Positions 22,289 to 34,896 of a stretch of DNA of 64,000 bases are shown piece by piece. The stretch spans positions 12,442,502-12,506,501 of the forward strand of contig NC_035170.2 of assembly GCF_001659605.2 (NCBI RefSeq), written 5' to 3'. The notes under the pieces are model-generated. The model saw only the letters and a program-made list of their open reading frames with translations, made no database searches and was not told the origin of the DNA. Position numbers and translations under genes: made by a program. The stretch is from Manihot esculenta. Its lineage: Eukaryota; Streptophyta; Magnoliopsida; Malpighiales; Euphorbiaceae. Each line of letters opens with the position of its first letter. The stretch's first letter is position 1.

Positions 22289-24504
22289 ACTCTGCCGTGC
22301 CAGGGCGTAGAATTGAGCACCTGGTCTTCCTGTCATATATATATATGTGTATATAACACCTCTGTACTTACCATTGCCAGGGCGTAGTCAAAGGGTCCTG
22401 GACTTTACTATACCTGCCAGGGCGTAGTCAAAGGCTCCTGGACTTCTCTCAGAGACTATTGGATCATTCAGCATTCACCCACAATAACAATTAACTATGC
22501 AATGCAGCATATTCGTGAATTCTAATGCAAACAACCTACTGTATATTCATGATGCATGAACTATGCTGAAAACAGTTTATGTCTCAATTAAAAGTATTAA
22601 GTTTAGTTCCACTCACCTCTGGCTAACTGGATTGACTCTGCAGGCTCTGAAAACTCTGGAGCAGTACTCACTGCTGCTCTCTCTGGTTCCTCTGGTCTGT
22701 ACCTATACAGATGGACTCAAATGAGGGACCAAACGAACTCAAGAACAACTCTATTAAACTCCCCAAGAATCCCCTTAAACTCACTCTAACATCCATGCAA
22801 AGCATGCAAAGGAAAGCTGGACAGGACACTTTCGGCGGCAGGTTCGGCGGCCGAAAGTCCTCTACAGAGACAAAACTCAAGCACCTTCGGCGGCCGAATC
22901 TCTACTTTCGGCAGCCGAACCCTTTCGGGGGCAAGTTTCGGAGGCTGAAAGGCACTCCAGAGACGAAAGTCTCTAACCTTCGGCGGCACCTTCGGCGGTC
23001 GAACTCCCCTCCAGAGCCGAAAGTCCAAAAGCTCGGGGGCAAGCTTGGGCAGCCGAAGCCACCTCCTCATGGGTTCGGCGGCCGAATGTACCTTCGGCGG
23101 CCGAACCTGAGTTCATCCGCAAGGCAGAAACTTGCTCTGCCTCTCGCCAAAAGCACCAAAACTCTCTCAAACGCAAACACCTCAATTCCTCAACTTGCAT
23201 ACACTCATGTATATGCTCAAAGGGGTCAGAAACTACCTTAAAACCCCAAATACACAACACAAACAACACAGAAACAAGCTTTACTCACAAAATCATTAAA
23301 ACCTCACAAATAACCCTACTCATGCAACTCTCCCCCAAAACCACATAAAACCTTCAGAAAACATAAAAACAAGCTCAGGATCTTCACTTACCTCTTGAAA
23401 CCAAGAAGATGAACGATCCTAACGTGGAGTTTTGGAGCAACTCTCCTTCAAACTCTCCAAACCTCACAACTTTGAGTTTTTAGCTTAAAACCTTCAAAAT
23501 ACCATAAAAACTAATCAAATCTTTGCAAGATTGGATGAAAACATGAAAGAATACTCACAAAGGACAGGGTCTCACCTCAGAACGTGAAAGAAACGGCGAA
23601 GCTTATCCTTTCAACCGACTGAGGGACGTTTTATAGGTGGCTGGCCAGACCACCTTCGGCGGCCATACGTGAAACCGAAAGCCATGCATGTTCGGCGGCC
23701 GAACCTCAACTTCGGCGGCCAAACCTGGCTTTTCTGCCTTTGTTCATTTCACTCAAAAACTCATTTCCTTATGCTTTAACACTATGATACATACCAAAAC
23801 ATGTTAGAAAAACATCACTCGAACCCTTCTAGAGACGTCCGACATCTGAAACTCCATCGGAAAGTAGACTTCCGATGCCGGACTCTAGCCGGGTATTACA
23901 ATGATAGACTGGGAAGTCGTCAAGGTTGAAGGTTGTGTTAAGTGTAATAGTTTTAGTAGTGGACATGTAATGTAAAATGGTATAATGTAATGTAATGTAG
24001 AGATATATTTTATGGTTTAGTATTGTGCTTGGCCCTATCAGTAGTTGTAATTCCTTTTTGTACATGATCTATGTGAAATGTTTTAATGATGAAAAATATT
24101 GAACCAAGCTTGATGTATGTTATGTTGACCCAACTAGAGCATTTGATGAGGGCTCTAGTGTGGGGTTTTATGTTTACATTTATGGTGCATGCACAGGTCA
24201 AGCTTGGTATATGAAAAGTTTAAAAATTTTTATGCAAAAGTATGATCATGTATGGGATTTTATCTGATGTACAGGATGTATGTTAGGCTTGCTAAGGGTT
24301 CCGGCGACCTTAAGTCGATCTGAATCCTAGCGCCAGTAGCGGTCTAGTTTCCGAGTTGTTACAGAGCATGGACTCCCGGGTCTCCCAGGTGCACTCTTCC
24401 ATATTGTGGTGATTCCAAAGGACTTTCACCATCGCGATTTCCTTGTTCTTCAACTTTCTGATTTGAATGTCTATGATTCGTACTGGCTGCTCAACATAGG
24501 TGAG

Positions 24505-26580
24505 TGACATAGCGTATTTTAGGCCATATTATCATGATCTTAATGATGTTTATTTGCACCTTTTCTGCCTAATTTGGTTGTTTTGTTCATGTTTTGCAGA
24601 AACTAGGTGTGAAAAGACAATCTGGAGAAAATGCTCTTAAAACTACCAAAAAGTGCCAAATATGGAAAGTTCCAGAAAAGGAAAGTTTTCATATATGGAA
24701 AGTTCCAAATAAGGAAAGTTTTCATATATGGAAAGTGCCAAATAAGGAAAGTGTCAGAAAGCACAGTCAGCAAACTGTCCGAAATTCGAACTACAGAATC
24801 TTTTTTGCCTTATTTAGAACATGTGCCAAGAAAGGAAAGTTTTCAAATAAGGCAAGTTTTCAGAAAAGGAAAGTCTTCAAATGAGGAAAGTGCAGAGGCA
24901 AAAGCAAATAAGGAAAGCTCAGTTAGAAGATTATTTGAAATACGAATCGCAGATATTTCTTTCCTTGTTCAAAGATGTGCACACACTGCAGCAGTCATAT
25001 CTTCCAGTTTAGGCAGCAAGACCTCATGAAGGCACACTTGCCTCTTCTGTGTTCAGCATTTAAAATTCAAACGAAGGCTCCACCTAAAAAGGAAAGACTG
25101 GACAGATATCTTTCCATCTCTGCACATTAATGACTACGCTCTCCTTCCTCTTCTGTAGTCCATGCGCACACCACCTGCCTTCTGGAGACCAAGGCACGCG
25201 TCATTCCTCTTCTGAAAGCCTTGGAACGTGTCTCTTTCCTTCTGAAGCTCCAGCCATGACTCCTTCCTCTTCTGGAAGCATTAATGCATGATTCTTTCCT
25301 CCTTTCAAGCACAAGGTACGATCCTTTCCTATTCTGAAAGCCATCCGCGCGCAACTACCTTCTGAAGAGCTTGCAGTCCGATTCTTTCCTCTTCTGCAAC
25401 AATATGGGCAGCCTCTACACTAATTAGGAAGTAAGGTCAGCATCTAAACTTATTTAGGAAGCACAATCTGCGCCTCCTTCCCTTTCTGAGACCAAACCGC
25501 GCGCACCAACTTCCTTCCGCAGAGCATTTTCGCGCAGCCTTTCTTCTGAAGCCGAAAAACGCGATTCTTTCCTTTTTAGACACATCTTGGGCAGAAAATA
25601 CCTCTTAGGCAGTAAGTATGACCTAGGGCAACACTTTTCAACTATAAAAGGACACATAAGAAGCCTCTACAGGGTTTTTAAGCTCCCCTTGGGAGACACC
25701 TACGAAATTCACATCTCTTCTTCTACCTTTCTTCTTTTCTTTTATTTTTGGTTTTTGTTTCAGCCATGAGAGGCTGAAACCTCTTTTCTAGTTGAAGATC
25801 AAGTGAAGCTTTAGTTGTATTGTGGATTGAGAGACTTGGACTACATTGTTTATCTTTTGTTATTCAGTATTCTTGTGATTTGATGCTTAAGGACATTATT
25901 GCTTTGTTATTTAAGATCTCCATTGATTTTTGTTGCAAAGTGATATATTGTTGGTTTGAATGATTTTAAGTCCGTAATTGCTTAAATTGTTTAAACATAA
26001 GAACACTTGGTGCACAACCAAGGAAATTGCATGATCTAGTGTTGTCTCCATGCATGTGGGTGACTAGAATTGGTTCTCTCTATATCTTTATGCAATTGAC
26101 TATTGTAAAAGGCCTAAGGCTCAAAGACGTTCTTTGGCAATTGTTAATTAGTAATTAATTGGAGGACTTTCCCTAATTGATTTAATCTTAAAGAGAGACA
26201 ATGGATGTGAGAAGCTTCTTCAATCTCCATGGCCAATTTATTGAATCAACAAAGGAACATATGAGTCAATGATCAATCCTATCAACTAAAGTGAATCTGA
26301 ATCTTCAACTAGAGCTTTTATCATTATTGTTTCCTCTTTATTTTTATTTGCTTTATTTATTTGCTTTCATCATTAGATTAATTGAATCAATCTCAAAACC
26401 CCTTTTTTTTACTTTACTTGCACTTTCTTTTCTTTTCTGCTCTTTTTAATTTGGTCTACTCAAGGAAGGTAAATAAGTATCAATTCCCTGTGGATACGAT
26501 CCTTTCACCACTGTCTACAGTTTTATTATTGTTGGCAATTGAATTGATTATTTTGACCGGCTTCGACAACCGCTCCGTCA
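24505..26580 (+). mobile_element. Element E: 2,076-bp TG...CA element, probably a solo LTR
   Basis: It is bounded by gtgag at 24,500-24,504 and 26,581-26,585. The ends are tgacatagcg and cgctccgtca, an imperfect 10-bp inverted repeat. It holds a TATA-like ctataaaagg at about 25,644 and, near its right end, the tract caattccctgtggatacg, which I associate with LTR ends of Ty3/gypsy Tat/Athila-type elements. No coding sequence is present. Orientation follows the TATA box. A DNA transposon cannot be fully excluded, but the 5-bp TSD and TG/CA ends favour a solo LTR. A second copy ends at position 68. Confidence 0.72.
24655..24905 (+). repeat. Tandem ggaaagt-type repeats in element E
   Basis: Units of about 30 bp built on ggaaagttttcatatat and aaataaggaaagt recur six or more times. 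A looser series of ttcctcttctgaag-type units follows at about 25,140-25,560. Short open frames here are repeat by-products. Confidence 0.7.
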
Positions 26581-28384
26581 GTGAGATCTCCTAGGATCTC
26601 CACATCAGGTTCGTTAAGAACCCTGGATCTGACACGAACTTTTGTAACATGGAAACATGGAAAACCGGATGGATTCTCTCCATAGAAGCAGGCAAATCTA
26701 GCTTATAAGATACATTCCCAACCTTTTGCAAGATTTCGAAGGGTCCGATGTACCTTGGAGCTAGTTTACCCTTTTTCTCAAAACGAATCACCTCTTTCAT
26801 AGGAGACACCTTGAGCAACACCATATCTCCCTCCTAGAACACAACATGTTTCCTACGGACATCAGCATAGCTCTTCTGCCGACTCACAGCAGGTCTGATT
26901 CTTTCTCTGATAATAGGCACTATTCTGCTGGTGATCTCAACTAACTCTGGCCCTGCCAAGGCCCTTTCTCCCACTTTTCTCAGCAGACAGGTGACCTGCA
27001 CTTCCTCCCATATAGAGCTTCGTAAGGAGCCATCCCTATGCTAGCATGATAACTGTTATTATAGGCAAACTCCACCAGTGGTAGATGCTGCCTCCAAGAA
27101 CCGCCAAAACCTAGCACACACATTCTCAACATGTCTTTTATCGTTTGGATGGTCCTCTCTGACTGTCCTTCAGTCTGTAGATGGAAAGCAGTGCTAAAGT
27201 CCAACCTTGTGCCCATTGCGTTCTGCAGACTCCGCCAAAACCTCGAGGTAAACTGGGGTCCCCTATCTGACACTATTGAAACTGGAGCCCCATGAAGCTT
27301 GACAATCTCTTCAACATATACTTGTGCCAGTTTATCCACAGAGCAGCCACTCCTGACAAGGATAAAGTGAGCAGACTTGGTCAATCTGTCCACTATTACC
27401 TATATAGAGTCTAATCTGTTGGACGTTGCTGGCAATCCCATCATGAAATCCATAGCCACGCTTTCCCATTTCCACTCTGGAATCGGTAGTGGTTGAGCAT
27501 CCCAGCTGGCTTCAGATGTTCCAGCTTCACCCTCTGACAGCTCTCACAAGCTGACACAAACTGCGCCACTTCCTTCTTCATAGCTGGCCACCAATAAACT
27601 CTCTTCAGGTCCTGGTACATTTTAGTGGCCCCAGGATGAAGTACATGGCATTATGAGCTTCTCTCGTAATGTCTCCCTTCAAACTCACGTTATCTGGTAC
27701 ACATAACCTGTTTTCGTAATGGAGGATCCCTTTGTTGTCAAATCTAAACTCCTCATTCTTGCCTGACTGAACAGTCTTGGAAATTTTCACCAACTCGGGG
27801 TCCTCATGCTGTTTCTATGCCACTTGCTCCAGAAAAACGGGTGTCACTCTCATCTGAGCCACAAGTACACCTGTACCAGACAACTCTAGCTGTAAACCTT
27901 CATTAATGAGCTTGTAAAATTCTCTCACCACCGGTCTCCTCTCTGCTGTAATATAGGATAAACTACCAAGTGATTTCTGGCTGAGAGCATCTGCTACTAC
28001 ATTTGCCTTACCCTGATGATACTGGATCTTGCAATCATAATCACTAAGCAGCTCCACCCATCTTTTCTACCTCTGGTTCAACTCTTTCTGACTCAAGATG
28101 TTCTGCAAACTCTTATGATCTATAAAGATCTCACATCTTACCCCATACAGGTAATGCCTCTACATCTTGAGTGCAAAGATCATAGCTGTCATCTCTAGGT
28201 CGTGTGTAGGGTAATTCAACTATCTAGAAGCATAAGCAATCACCCTTTCATTCTGCATCAACATACAACCTAGTCCCACTCGGGATGCATCACAAAACAC
28301 TGTGAAGTCTTTATTACTCGTAGGCAAAGTTAACACCGGTGCTGACATCAGTCTCCTTTTCAGCTCTTCAAAGCTTTCCTCACA

Positions 28385-29755
28385 CTATTCTGACCAAACA
28401 AACTTCTGATTCTTTTTTGTCAACCTGGTCATAGGAGCGGCAATTTTGGAGAAGTCCTGGACAAACCTCCTGTAGTAACCCACCAAACCCAAGAAGCTTT
28501 TAATCTCTGTCACTGTAGTGGGTCTAGGCCAGTTTGCTATGGCTTCCACTTTCTTGGGATCTACCTCAACTCCCTTTTCTGACACTACATGCCCTAAGAA
28601 AGAAATGCTCCTCAACCAGAACTCACACTTAGAGAACTTGGCATACAAGTCGTGTTCTCTCAGAGTCTGCAACACTGTCCTCAGATGATAGGCATGCTCC
28701 TCTGCATTCCTGGAATACTCTAAGATATCATCAATGAAGACAATAGCGAAGTGATCCAGAAACTGACTAAAAACTCTATTCATGAGGTCCATGAATGCTG
28801 CAGGGGCATTGGTCAGCCCAAACGACATCACTAGGAACTCAAAATGCCCATATCTAGTCCTAAAAGCTGTCTTTGGCACATCTTCTTCTCTGACCCTCAA
28901 CTGGTAGTACCCGGATCTCAAATCTATTTTCGAGAAACAACCGGCTCTTGATAGTTAGTCGAATAGATCATCAATCCTGGGTAGCGGATATTTGTTCTTG
29001 GTAGTGACCTTGTTCAACTTTCTGTAGTCGATACAAAGTCTTAGGGATCCATCCTTCTTTTTCACAAACAGGACCGGAGCACCCCAAGGTGAGGTACTAG
29101 GTCGGATGAAACCCTTATCTACCAACTCCTGCAACTGCTCCTTTAACTCCTTTAACTCGGCAGGTGCCATCTGATAGGGAGGGATAGAGATGGGTCTGGT
29201 TCTTAGCATCACTTCAATTTCAAACTCTATCTCCCTAGCAGGTGGTAAACCTGGCAGCTCGTCTGGAAAAACATCTAGGAACTCTCTAACTACGGGCACT
29301 GAACCTGGTTCCCTAACCTGACTGTTTAGCTCTATGACATGAGCAAGAAATCCCTGACAACCCCTCCTAAGCAACCTACGAGCCTGAAGGGCTGATATCA
29401 AACCTCTAGGCATCCCTATCCTGTCCCCTCTGAAAACTACCTCTGATCCATCCTGATCTCTGAACCTGACTATCTTGTCTCTGCAGTCCAAGGTAGCACC
29501 ATGAGTAGAGAGCCAATCCATCCCTAGAATGACGTCAAAATAAGTCAAATCTAGAACTACAAGGTCGGCTAGAAGGCACCTACCCTCAACAAACACTGGA
29601 CTGAACCGGCAGACTGACTCTGCCACAGATGGATCACACTTGGGCCCACTGACCCAAAGAGGACACTCTAGCCCAGAAGCTATCAAACCCACTCTGTCTA
29701 CGGCTCTCGGAGCAACAAAAGAATGAGAAACACTAGGGTCCATAAGAGCATACAC
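28385..29755 (-). pseudogene. Element F protease and reverse transcriptase, broken
   Basis: Protease region 29,755-28,955 reads [12 protein letters not shown], so the usual DPGAS active-site loop has become DPSVS. RT begins in the same frame ([21 protein letters not shown]) and is stopped by TAA just after PRIDDLFD at about 28,955. It resumes at 28,921 with [20 protein letters not shown] and [12 protein letters not shown], and stops again before the RNase H linker. Compared with element B it is heavily mutated, as expected for the oldest layer of the nest. Confidence 0.9.
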
Positions 29756-31360
29756 ATCAGAACATCCAATAGTGAGATTACCTTACACCACCGTGTTCGA
29801 TGTGTTAGCCTCCTGCTGAGTCAGGGTGAAGATCCGTGCTGGAGCTGATGGACCTTCTCCGTGGAAACCTGCTGAAGAAGAGGTTGTCCCTCTTCCTCTA
29901 CCTCGACCTCTGCCTGTGACATGGTTGGAGCTGCTGGCTGGGACTGAGCCATCATAACTGCACTGGGACACTCACGTGCCATGTGCCCCTCCTGTCCGCA
30001 TCTGAAACATGCTGTAGTCCCAAACCGACAAACCCCTTTGTGCGGCTTATCGCACCTCATACATCCGGAGCTATCCGAACCAGAGCTCGAACCACCACCC
30101 ATTCCCAGACCAGCCTTTAACCTGTTCCATAACTTGTTCTTCTTGGGCTTCTTAGTGGACCTGGTCCACTTTTTACCTTCTGTGGCGGCTGCACCCAGAG
30201 AGGAGAGATCAATATTTCCTATTCTCGGGGTTTTGGAACCCGAGGATTGTGCCACCTGCTATTTTACTGTCCCCTGAATAATGGCACTAGCCTCCATCTA
30301 TCTAGCTGTATCCACTATGGTGTGAAAACTCTCCCTCTCTGCTGCTAAGATCAGGGAGGAATACCTTGAGTGGACTCTCATGGTATACCTCCTGGCTTTC
30401 TTCTGATTAGTATCATATGCTTGCCCCACAAACTGAAGCAACTCCAGAAATTTATCGGTGTATTCATCTACACTCATGTCTTCAGTCTGCCTCAGTTGCT
30501 TAAACTCTATCACCTTCAATTCCCTTGAACTGTCTGGAAAAGCCCATCCTGTAAATTCATTAGCAAACTGTTCCCATGATAGGTTGTCCAGTCTCGGGTC
30601 CATATAGTTTTTAGACCACTCCTTAGCCTTTTTACATTTAAGAGTGAACCCCCGCCATTTGAATGGCTCTGCTATCACTAGCCCCCAACTCATCAGTTAT
30701 CATTTTCACCGTCTTGAGATACTCAAACGGATCATCACCTATTTTAAACTTGGGAGCATCCAACTTCAGATAGTCTGTCATTTTTACCTTGCTCCCATCT
30801 GATGGGTTGGGTCTGGATGATTGGATTTCAGGAACCACCAATTCTACTGCGGGAGGAGGAGGTAGTGCAACATTCCCTGGGTTAGGGTTTGCTGGGTTCT
30901 GGTAGAAAGGTGGGGGTGAAAACATCGGGTAGGGTGGATATGGAGGGTAGTAGAGAGGATAGGGCATGAATGAGGGATATGGGTTGTAACTAGAGAAATC
31001 CGATGTGCCTCCCATCGGATACCCCGGTCCCTGTGGGTAGGGTTGGTACTGTGGTGGGTAAGCAAAACCCGAGGCCTGAGTGCCTCCTTGTGATTCTCCC
31101 ATACCCTCTTTTGACATACTAACACCCAAGCTTCCATCTCTCCTCTGATCATCTTCCACTATTTCCCTCACATCCGCAGACATTCTACCCCGATCTGTTC
31201 TCCTCCTGTTTACATCAAAAGACCTTCTAGGGTCCCTCGATGTTTCTCCTCTACTGGTTCTACTCGACCGTGCTCTTGGCAGAGCAGGGGGTAGGGCACC
31301 CATGCCCTCATTCTCAGGTGGAACTCCAGTCAATCGTGCAGATCGACGAGTGCCTCGCAT
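29756..31360 (-). pseudogene. Element F gag, broken
   Basis: Gag starts at ATG 31,358-31,360 ([18 protein letters not shown]), with a Pro/Tyr-rich region. An extra G near 30,655 shifts the frame in the capsid region at IQMAG. TAG codons follow near 30,296 and 30,256. The zinc knuckles CMRCDKPHKGVC and [14 protein letters not shown] lie in 29,821-30,255. Another frameshift near 29,870 and a TAA just before the protease complete the decay. A splice-acceptor-like AG (31,369-31,370) lies 8 bases before the ATG. Confidence 0.9.
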
Positions 31361-31409
31361 TCTGATTTCTGAAAAAACGACATACAACACATAAATATTA
31401 GCATCATAT

Positions 31410-31433
31410 GGTTCATGTGGATACACATGAACC
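31410..31433 (-). promoter_or_regulatory. Element F leader hairpin
   Basis: A 10-bp perfect inverted repeat, ggttcatgtg / cacatgaacc, with a four-base loop (tatc on the sense strand). It lies just upstream of tgctaat and the acceptor before gag. The same stem with other loops occurs in G and M. Confidence 0.7.
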
Positions 31434-31607
31434 CACAACATATACATAACATATCATTAATGCATATACATACTATCATGGCATTTCACATCATCATCAA
31501 GACAGGACTCTACATCCTATCCTAGTGGATATGATTTTTTCTAATGTGCTTGCCCTTCTATAACATCTATGAGCCCTACACGCTAGGTCCGTCCATATGA
31601 ACCTAGG

Positions 31608-31619
31608 GCTCTGATACCA
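31608..31619 (-). promoter_or_regulatory. Element F primer-binding site (tRNA-iMet)
   Basis: Exact reverse complement of TGGTATCAGAGC, three bases from the 5' LTR boundary at 31,623. Confidence 0.93.
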
Positions 31620-31622
31620 CTC

Positions 31623-33794
31623 TGTAATGACCCGAAAACCGGACCGCTATTGGCGCTAGGATTCAGATCGACTTAAGGTCGCCGGAACCCGTAGCAAGCC
31701 TACTATGCATCCTGTGTACCTGATAAAATCCCATACATGATCATGCATTTGCATAAAAATTTAAACTTTTCATATACCAAGCTTGACTTGTGCATGCATC
31801 ATAAACTTTACGCTTAAAACCCACAATAGAGCCCTCATCAAATGCTCTAGTACGGTAAACATCACATGCCTCAAGCTTGGTTCAACATAACTTATCATTA
31901 AAACTTTTACATAAAAATCATGTTCACAGGGACTTACAAAAACATAAACTAGGGCAAAGCACAAAACTAAACCATTACATAGTACATGTCCACTACTATT
32001 CTATTACATAAACTTATACCAGCTACTATGCCGACTTCCCGCTCTATCTCTGATCCTGCAAACCTGGGGTTAGGGGAAAGGGATAAGCTACAAGAGCCTA
32101 GTGAGCAGAACATAAAAACATTTTAATAAACGTATGCTCTCATGAAATGCATCACAACACAAACAATACACATCAAGGATGGACTTGTCACTAGTAACCC
32201 TCTACATATCCAAATAATGTCCGGCCCTCGACGGAGCTCCTCAGGACTTTCTCTTAAACATAACATAATATATTCAACTGTGCCAGGGGCATAGAATGGG
32301 CCGCCCTGGTCTTTTCTTTACATAGTGCCAGGGCGCGTAGAATGGGCAGCCCTGGTCTTCCATATCCATATCATATCATAACCTGCTCGAGGGCTAGTGG
32401 GTCATCCAACATCCATCCACATCAATAGTAAATTATGCAATGCATCATAGTCGTGAATTCTAATGCAAACATCCTATAAACATGGCAATCATGATGCATG
32501 AACATGCTCAAAAGTTTGATTACTTAAAAGCAATAGATTAGTTTAGTTCTACTCACCTCTAGTTGATGCTTGACTAAAACTGAAGCAGCAGACTCACTAC
32601 TGGCCTCTACGGTCTCCCAGGTCTGATCCTACACAAATGGACTTCCATGAGGGACCAAACATAGCTAAAACATGACTCTAAACAACTCCCCAAAAATCCC
32701 CCTAAAACATCACAAAACATACATGTAAAACAAGCAAAGGAAGGCTGGGTAGAGGACCTTCGGCGGCCGAAGGTCCTCTACAGATCCGAAAGTTGGGGTC
32801 CTTCAGGGGCAGGTTCGGCGGCCGAAGGTCCTCCACAGATTCGAAAGTTAGGGACTTTCGGGGGCGGGTTCGGCAGCCGAACTCCCTTATGGATCCGAAA
32901 GTGCATGCTTTCGGGGGCAGGTTAGGCGGCTAAAAGGCTGCCTCCCATGCAGGTGCGGCGGCCGGACCTGGATTCTCCAGGATGGTAGAGCCCGATTCTG
33001 CCCTATGTATTTTAGCCCCAAAACTCTCAAATCCTCACACCCAACTTCTCACAACATGCATACACACTCAGCAAGCATAGGGGACACCAAAACTAGCCTA
33101 AAACCCCAACAAACAACAACAAAACACAAGATAGAGCATACATTCACCAAGACCCAACTCAAAGCCTATAACCTTAGATCTAGCCATATCATGCATTTTT
33201 AACCATTAATCATTTTTAAAACTTACTTAAAACATATATAAAAAGGCAAAGATCTACACTTACCTCTTGAAGATCTAAGTTAAATGTGACCCAAACTTGG
33301 CGATGAGGAGGAAAACGGTCTCCGGAGGTCTCCAAGCTTTAAAACTTTGGATTCAAGCTTAAAACTTCCAAAAACAAGAGGAAACTCATGAAAATCTGAA
33401 AGATTTGAAGAAAAAACATAAAATCATCAAAGGGAGGACAAGAACTCACCTTTGCTCGAAAATGGAGAGAGAAATTCCCCCATTTTCGAACTGGAGGCCT
33501 CTTATAGGTGGCTGGCTAGACCACCTTCGGGGGCCGAAAGGAGAGCTCCCGCGGCAGCACCATGTTAGGCGGCCGAATATAAGGTTCGGCGGCCGAACCT
33601 GCGCTTGTCCCTCAAAAACATTTTTCTTTCATTTTAAAACTTTAACTCAAAACCAAACAATAAAACCATGAAAAACATTTTGTAAAAACATATTTTACCC
33701 TTCTAAGAGGTTCCGGCATCCGAGATTTTGGATTCCAACAGGGATTCCGTCGGAAGGTTGAAATTCTAACACCAGAGTCTAGCCTGGTATTACA
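31623..33794 (-). repeat. Element F 5' LTR (reverse)
   Basis: 2,172 bp, tgtaatgacccgaaaacc to gcctggtattaca. It has the conserved terminal ~80 bp, minisatellite units with complementary ends near 32,220-32,370, and TTCGGC palindrome clusters at about 32,755-32,975 and 33,520-33,605. The outside flank begins tccac, the expected TSD; the partner copy is off-window. Confidence 0.9.
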
Positions 33795-33991
33795 TCCACT
33801 ATTTCACTTTCTCTGTCTTGCAGGATTAGCCAATCACAGGACAGCTCCATTTCAGCCACGTCATCAGTTTATTTTCAGCAATATCATTTGGTTCCGTTAC
33901 TGAAAAATCTATTGAATTCTCTCTATTCATTTGGATTAAAACTAGTCTCTTATCCCTTTTCTCTTAAAAAATCTCTCTTTTATCTTCAGAA
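33795..33991 (+). other. Flank of F: leader-like sequence before a Tat-type gag
   Basis: 197 bp with acceptor-like tgtcttgcag and, just before the next ATG, cttttatcttcag. No gene. It probably belongs to the element whose gag fragment follows. Confidence 0.4.
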
Positions 33992-34735
33992 ATGGCTGAC
34001 AATTCACGAGCTGCTGCTAAGGTTGCTACCGATGAGGATATTATCATTTCTTCTACTATGGTCAACGAGGCAGATTTCAACAATCTGAGCATCGAGCAAA
34101 TGCTCCAGTACTTCAAAAGGTTACAAGTTATTTTTTAGCAATACAAATCTTAGGAACAAGCGTCACTCATGGCTCATAGGGACATGGAGGAAGTTTCCAT
34201 GGAGATCTCAAGGACTCAGACAGAGGCAATCCAGACTCAGTCCAAAGGGAAGGACAAGTTTGAGAAAGAGGAGCCATCAGATGATATTCCCAAGGACGCG
34301 GGCTAGAAGCTGGTACGAATTGCCTAAAGGTGCTAGGAAGGATGAAAAGAGGACAAAAGGATGGGTCAGGAGTAAGGCCAAAAGCTAAAAAAGTAAGGAT
34401 ATGAGGGAGACCAAGAAGTTACTCGGTCTCCCAAGAAAGGAATGGCCGAGGTAAGTATAAGAAATATACCCCATTGAATGACTCAAGAACACATATTCTA
34501 ATATGAATTAGGAAAAACGATAAGAAGATCATGTGGTCTCTCAAACTCAACCCTAAAAAAGTTAAAAAATGAGACAGGACCAAATACTGCCATTTTCATG
34601 AAAACCACGGACATACAATGGAGGAGTGTTGGCATCTGAAAGATGAGATCGAGAGGTTAATAAGAAATGACACACTTTGAAAGTTCATCAGAAAGAGTAA
34701 CAATTTTTGAAACCACCCCTGACAGTGAATCTTAG
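33992..34735 (+). pseudogene. Decayed gag fragment of a Tat/Ogre-like gypsy element
   Basis: The frame opens MADNSRAAAKVATDEDIIIS at 33,992 and stops after ~48 codons. Degenerate continuations include AHRDMEEVSMEISRTQTEA. Near 34,582 a clear Tat-type zinc-finger region appears: YCHFHENHGHTMEECWHLKDEIERLIRN split over its motifs (CxFH, GHTMEEC, HLKDEI). A VVVGGPS-like motif follows near 34,745. It resembles neither B/F gag nor copia gag. No LTR of this element is visible; G inserted just downstream at 34,897. Confidence 0.65.
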
Positions 34736-34896
34736 GGTTATTCATGTGGTTGTAGGAGGACCGAGTGTTACTAGGGGTGACAATAGGGGCAATGTCACAA
34801 ATGTCCAGCTCGTGGGTTAAACTCTGAGTTTTAAAATTGATTAAGTTAGACGAATGAGTCTTTTATTTTATCCTTAGAGAAATATTTGTGATTTAT
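34736..34896 (+). other. Tail of the Tat-like fragment
   Basis: About 160 bp continuing the decayed fragment (a glycine-rich stretch, then AT-rich sequence). No feature beyond this. It ends at the G LTR. Confidence 0.4.

Larger units (their letters stand above)
13770..23900 (-). mobile_element. Solo LTR D (B subfamily, reverse), split by a copia element
   Basis: Segments 13,770-14,389 and 22,294-23,900 together make about 2,227 bp, close to LTR B's 2,239. It begins tgtaacgacccc and ends gggtattaca, both true LTR termini. It is bounded by atgat at 13,765-13,769 and 23,901-23,905. No internal gypsy sequence remains, so this is a solo LTR left by LTR-LTR recombination. The Arg/Pro-rich frames around 22,711-23,241 are products of the TTCGGC palindrome repeats, not genes. 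Confidence 0.9.
12073..24363 (+). mobile_element. 3' LTR of gypsy element C, split by solo LTR D
   Basis: The LTR segments are 12,073-13,769 and 23,906-24,363 (about 2,155 bp together). It starts tgtaatatccgactag and ends gagttgttaca. TATA-like tataaaa is at 12,360. A donor-like aagaggtaag element is duplicated at about 12,594 and 12,660. Two minisatellite units lie at 13,521-13,606. Right of the end, element F's reversed pol begins, so C inserted into F; gagca (24,364-24,368) is the expected TSD. Confidence 0.88.
24364..28384 (-). pseudogene. Element F pol: RNase H, integrase and C-terminus, decayed and interrupted
   Basis: Pieces of a gypsy pol read on the minus strand. RNase H remnants lie at about 27,815-28,380 ([24 protein letters not shown]). 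Integrase zinc-region and core fragments lie at 26,980-27,793 ([29 protein letters not shown]). The GPY/F-like region is at 26,591-26,824 and the chromodomain-like end at 24,364-24,504. Element E (24,505-26,580) splits the C-terminal part. Many stops and frameshifts are present. It ends at 24,363 where LTR C is inserted. Confidence 0.88.

Noticed and set aside
25127..25657. Small Arg-rich frames in element E
   Set aside because: Produced by ttcctcttctgaag-type repeats; no domain or partner gene.
24505..26580. DNA transposon with terminal inverted repeats
   Set aside because: The ends are only an imperfect 10-bp match, the duplication is 5 bp and the termini are TG/CA with a TATA box, which fits a solo LTR better. 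Kept as a minor alternative.
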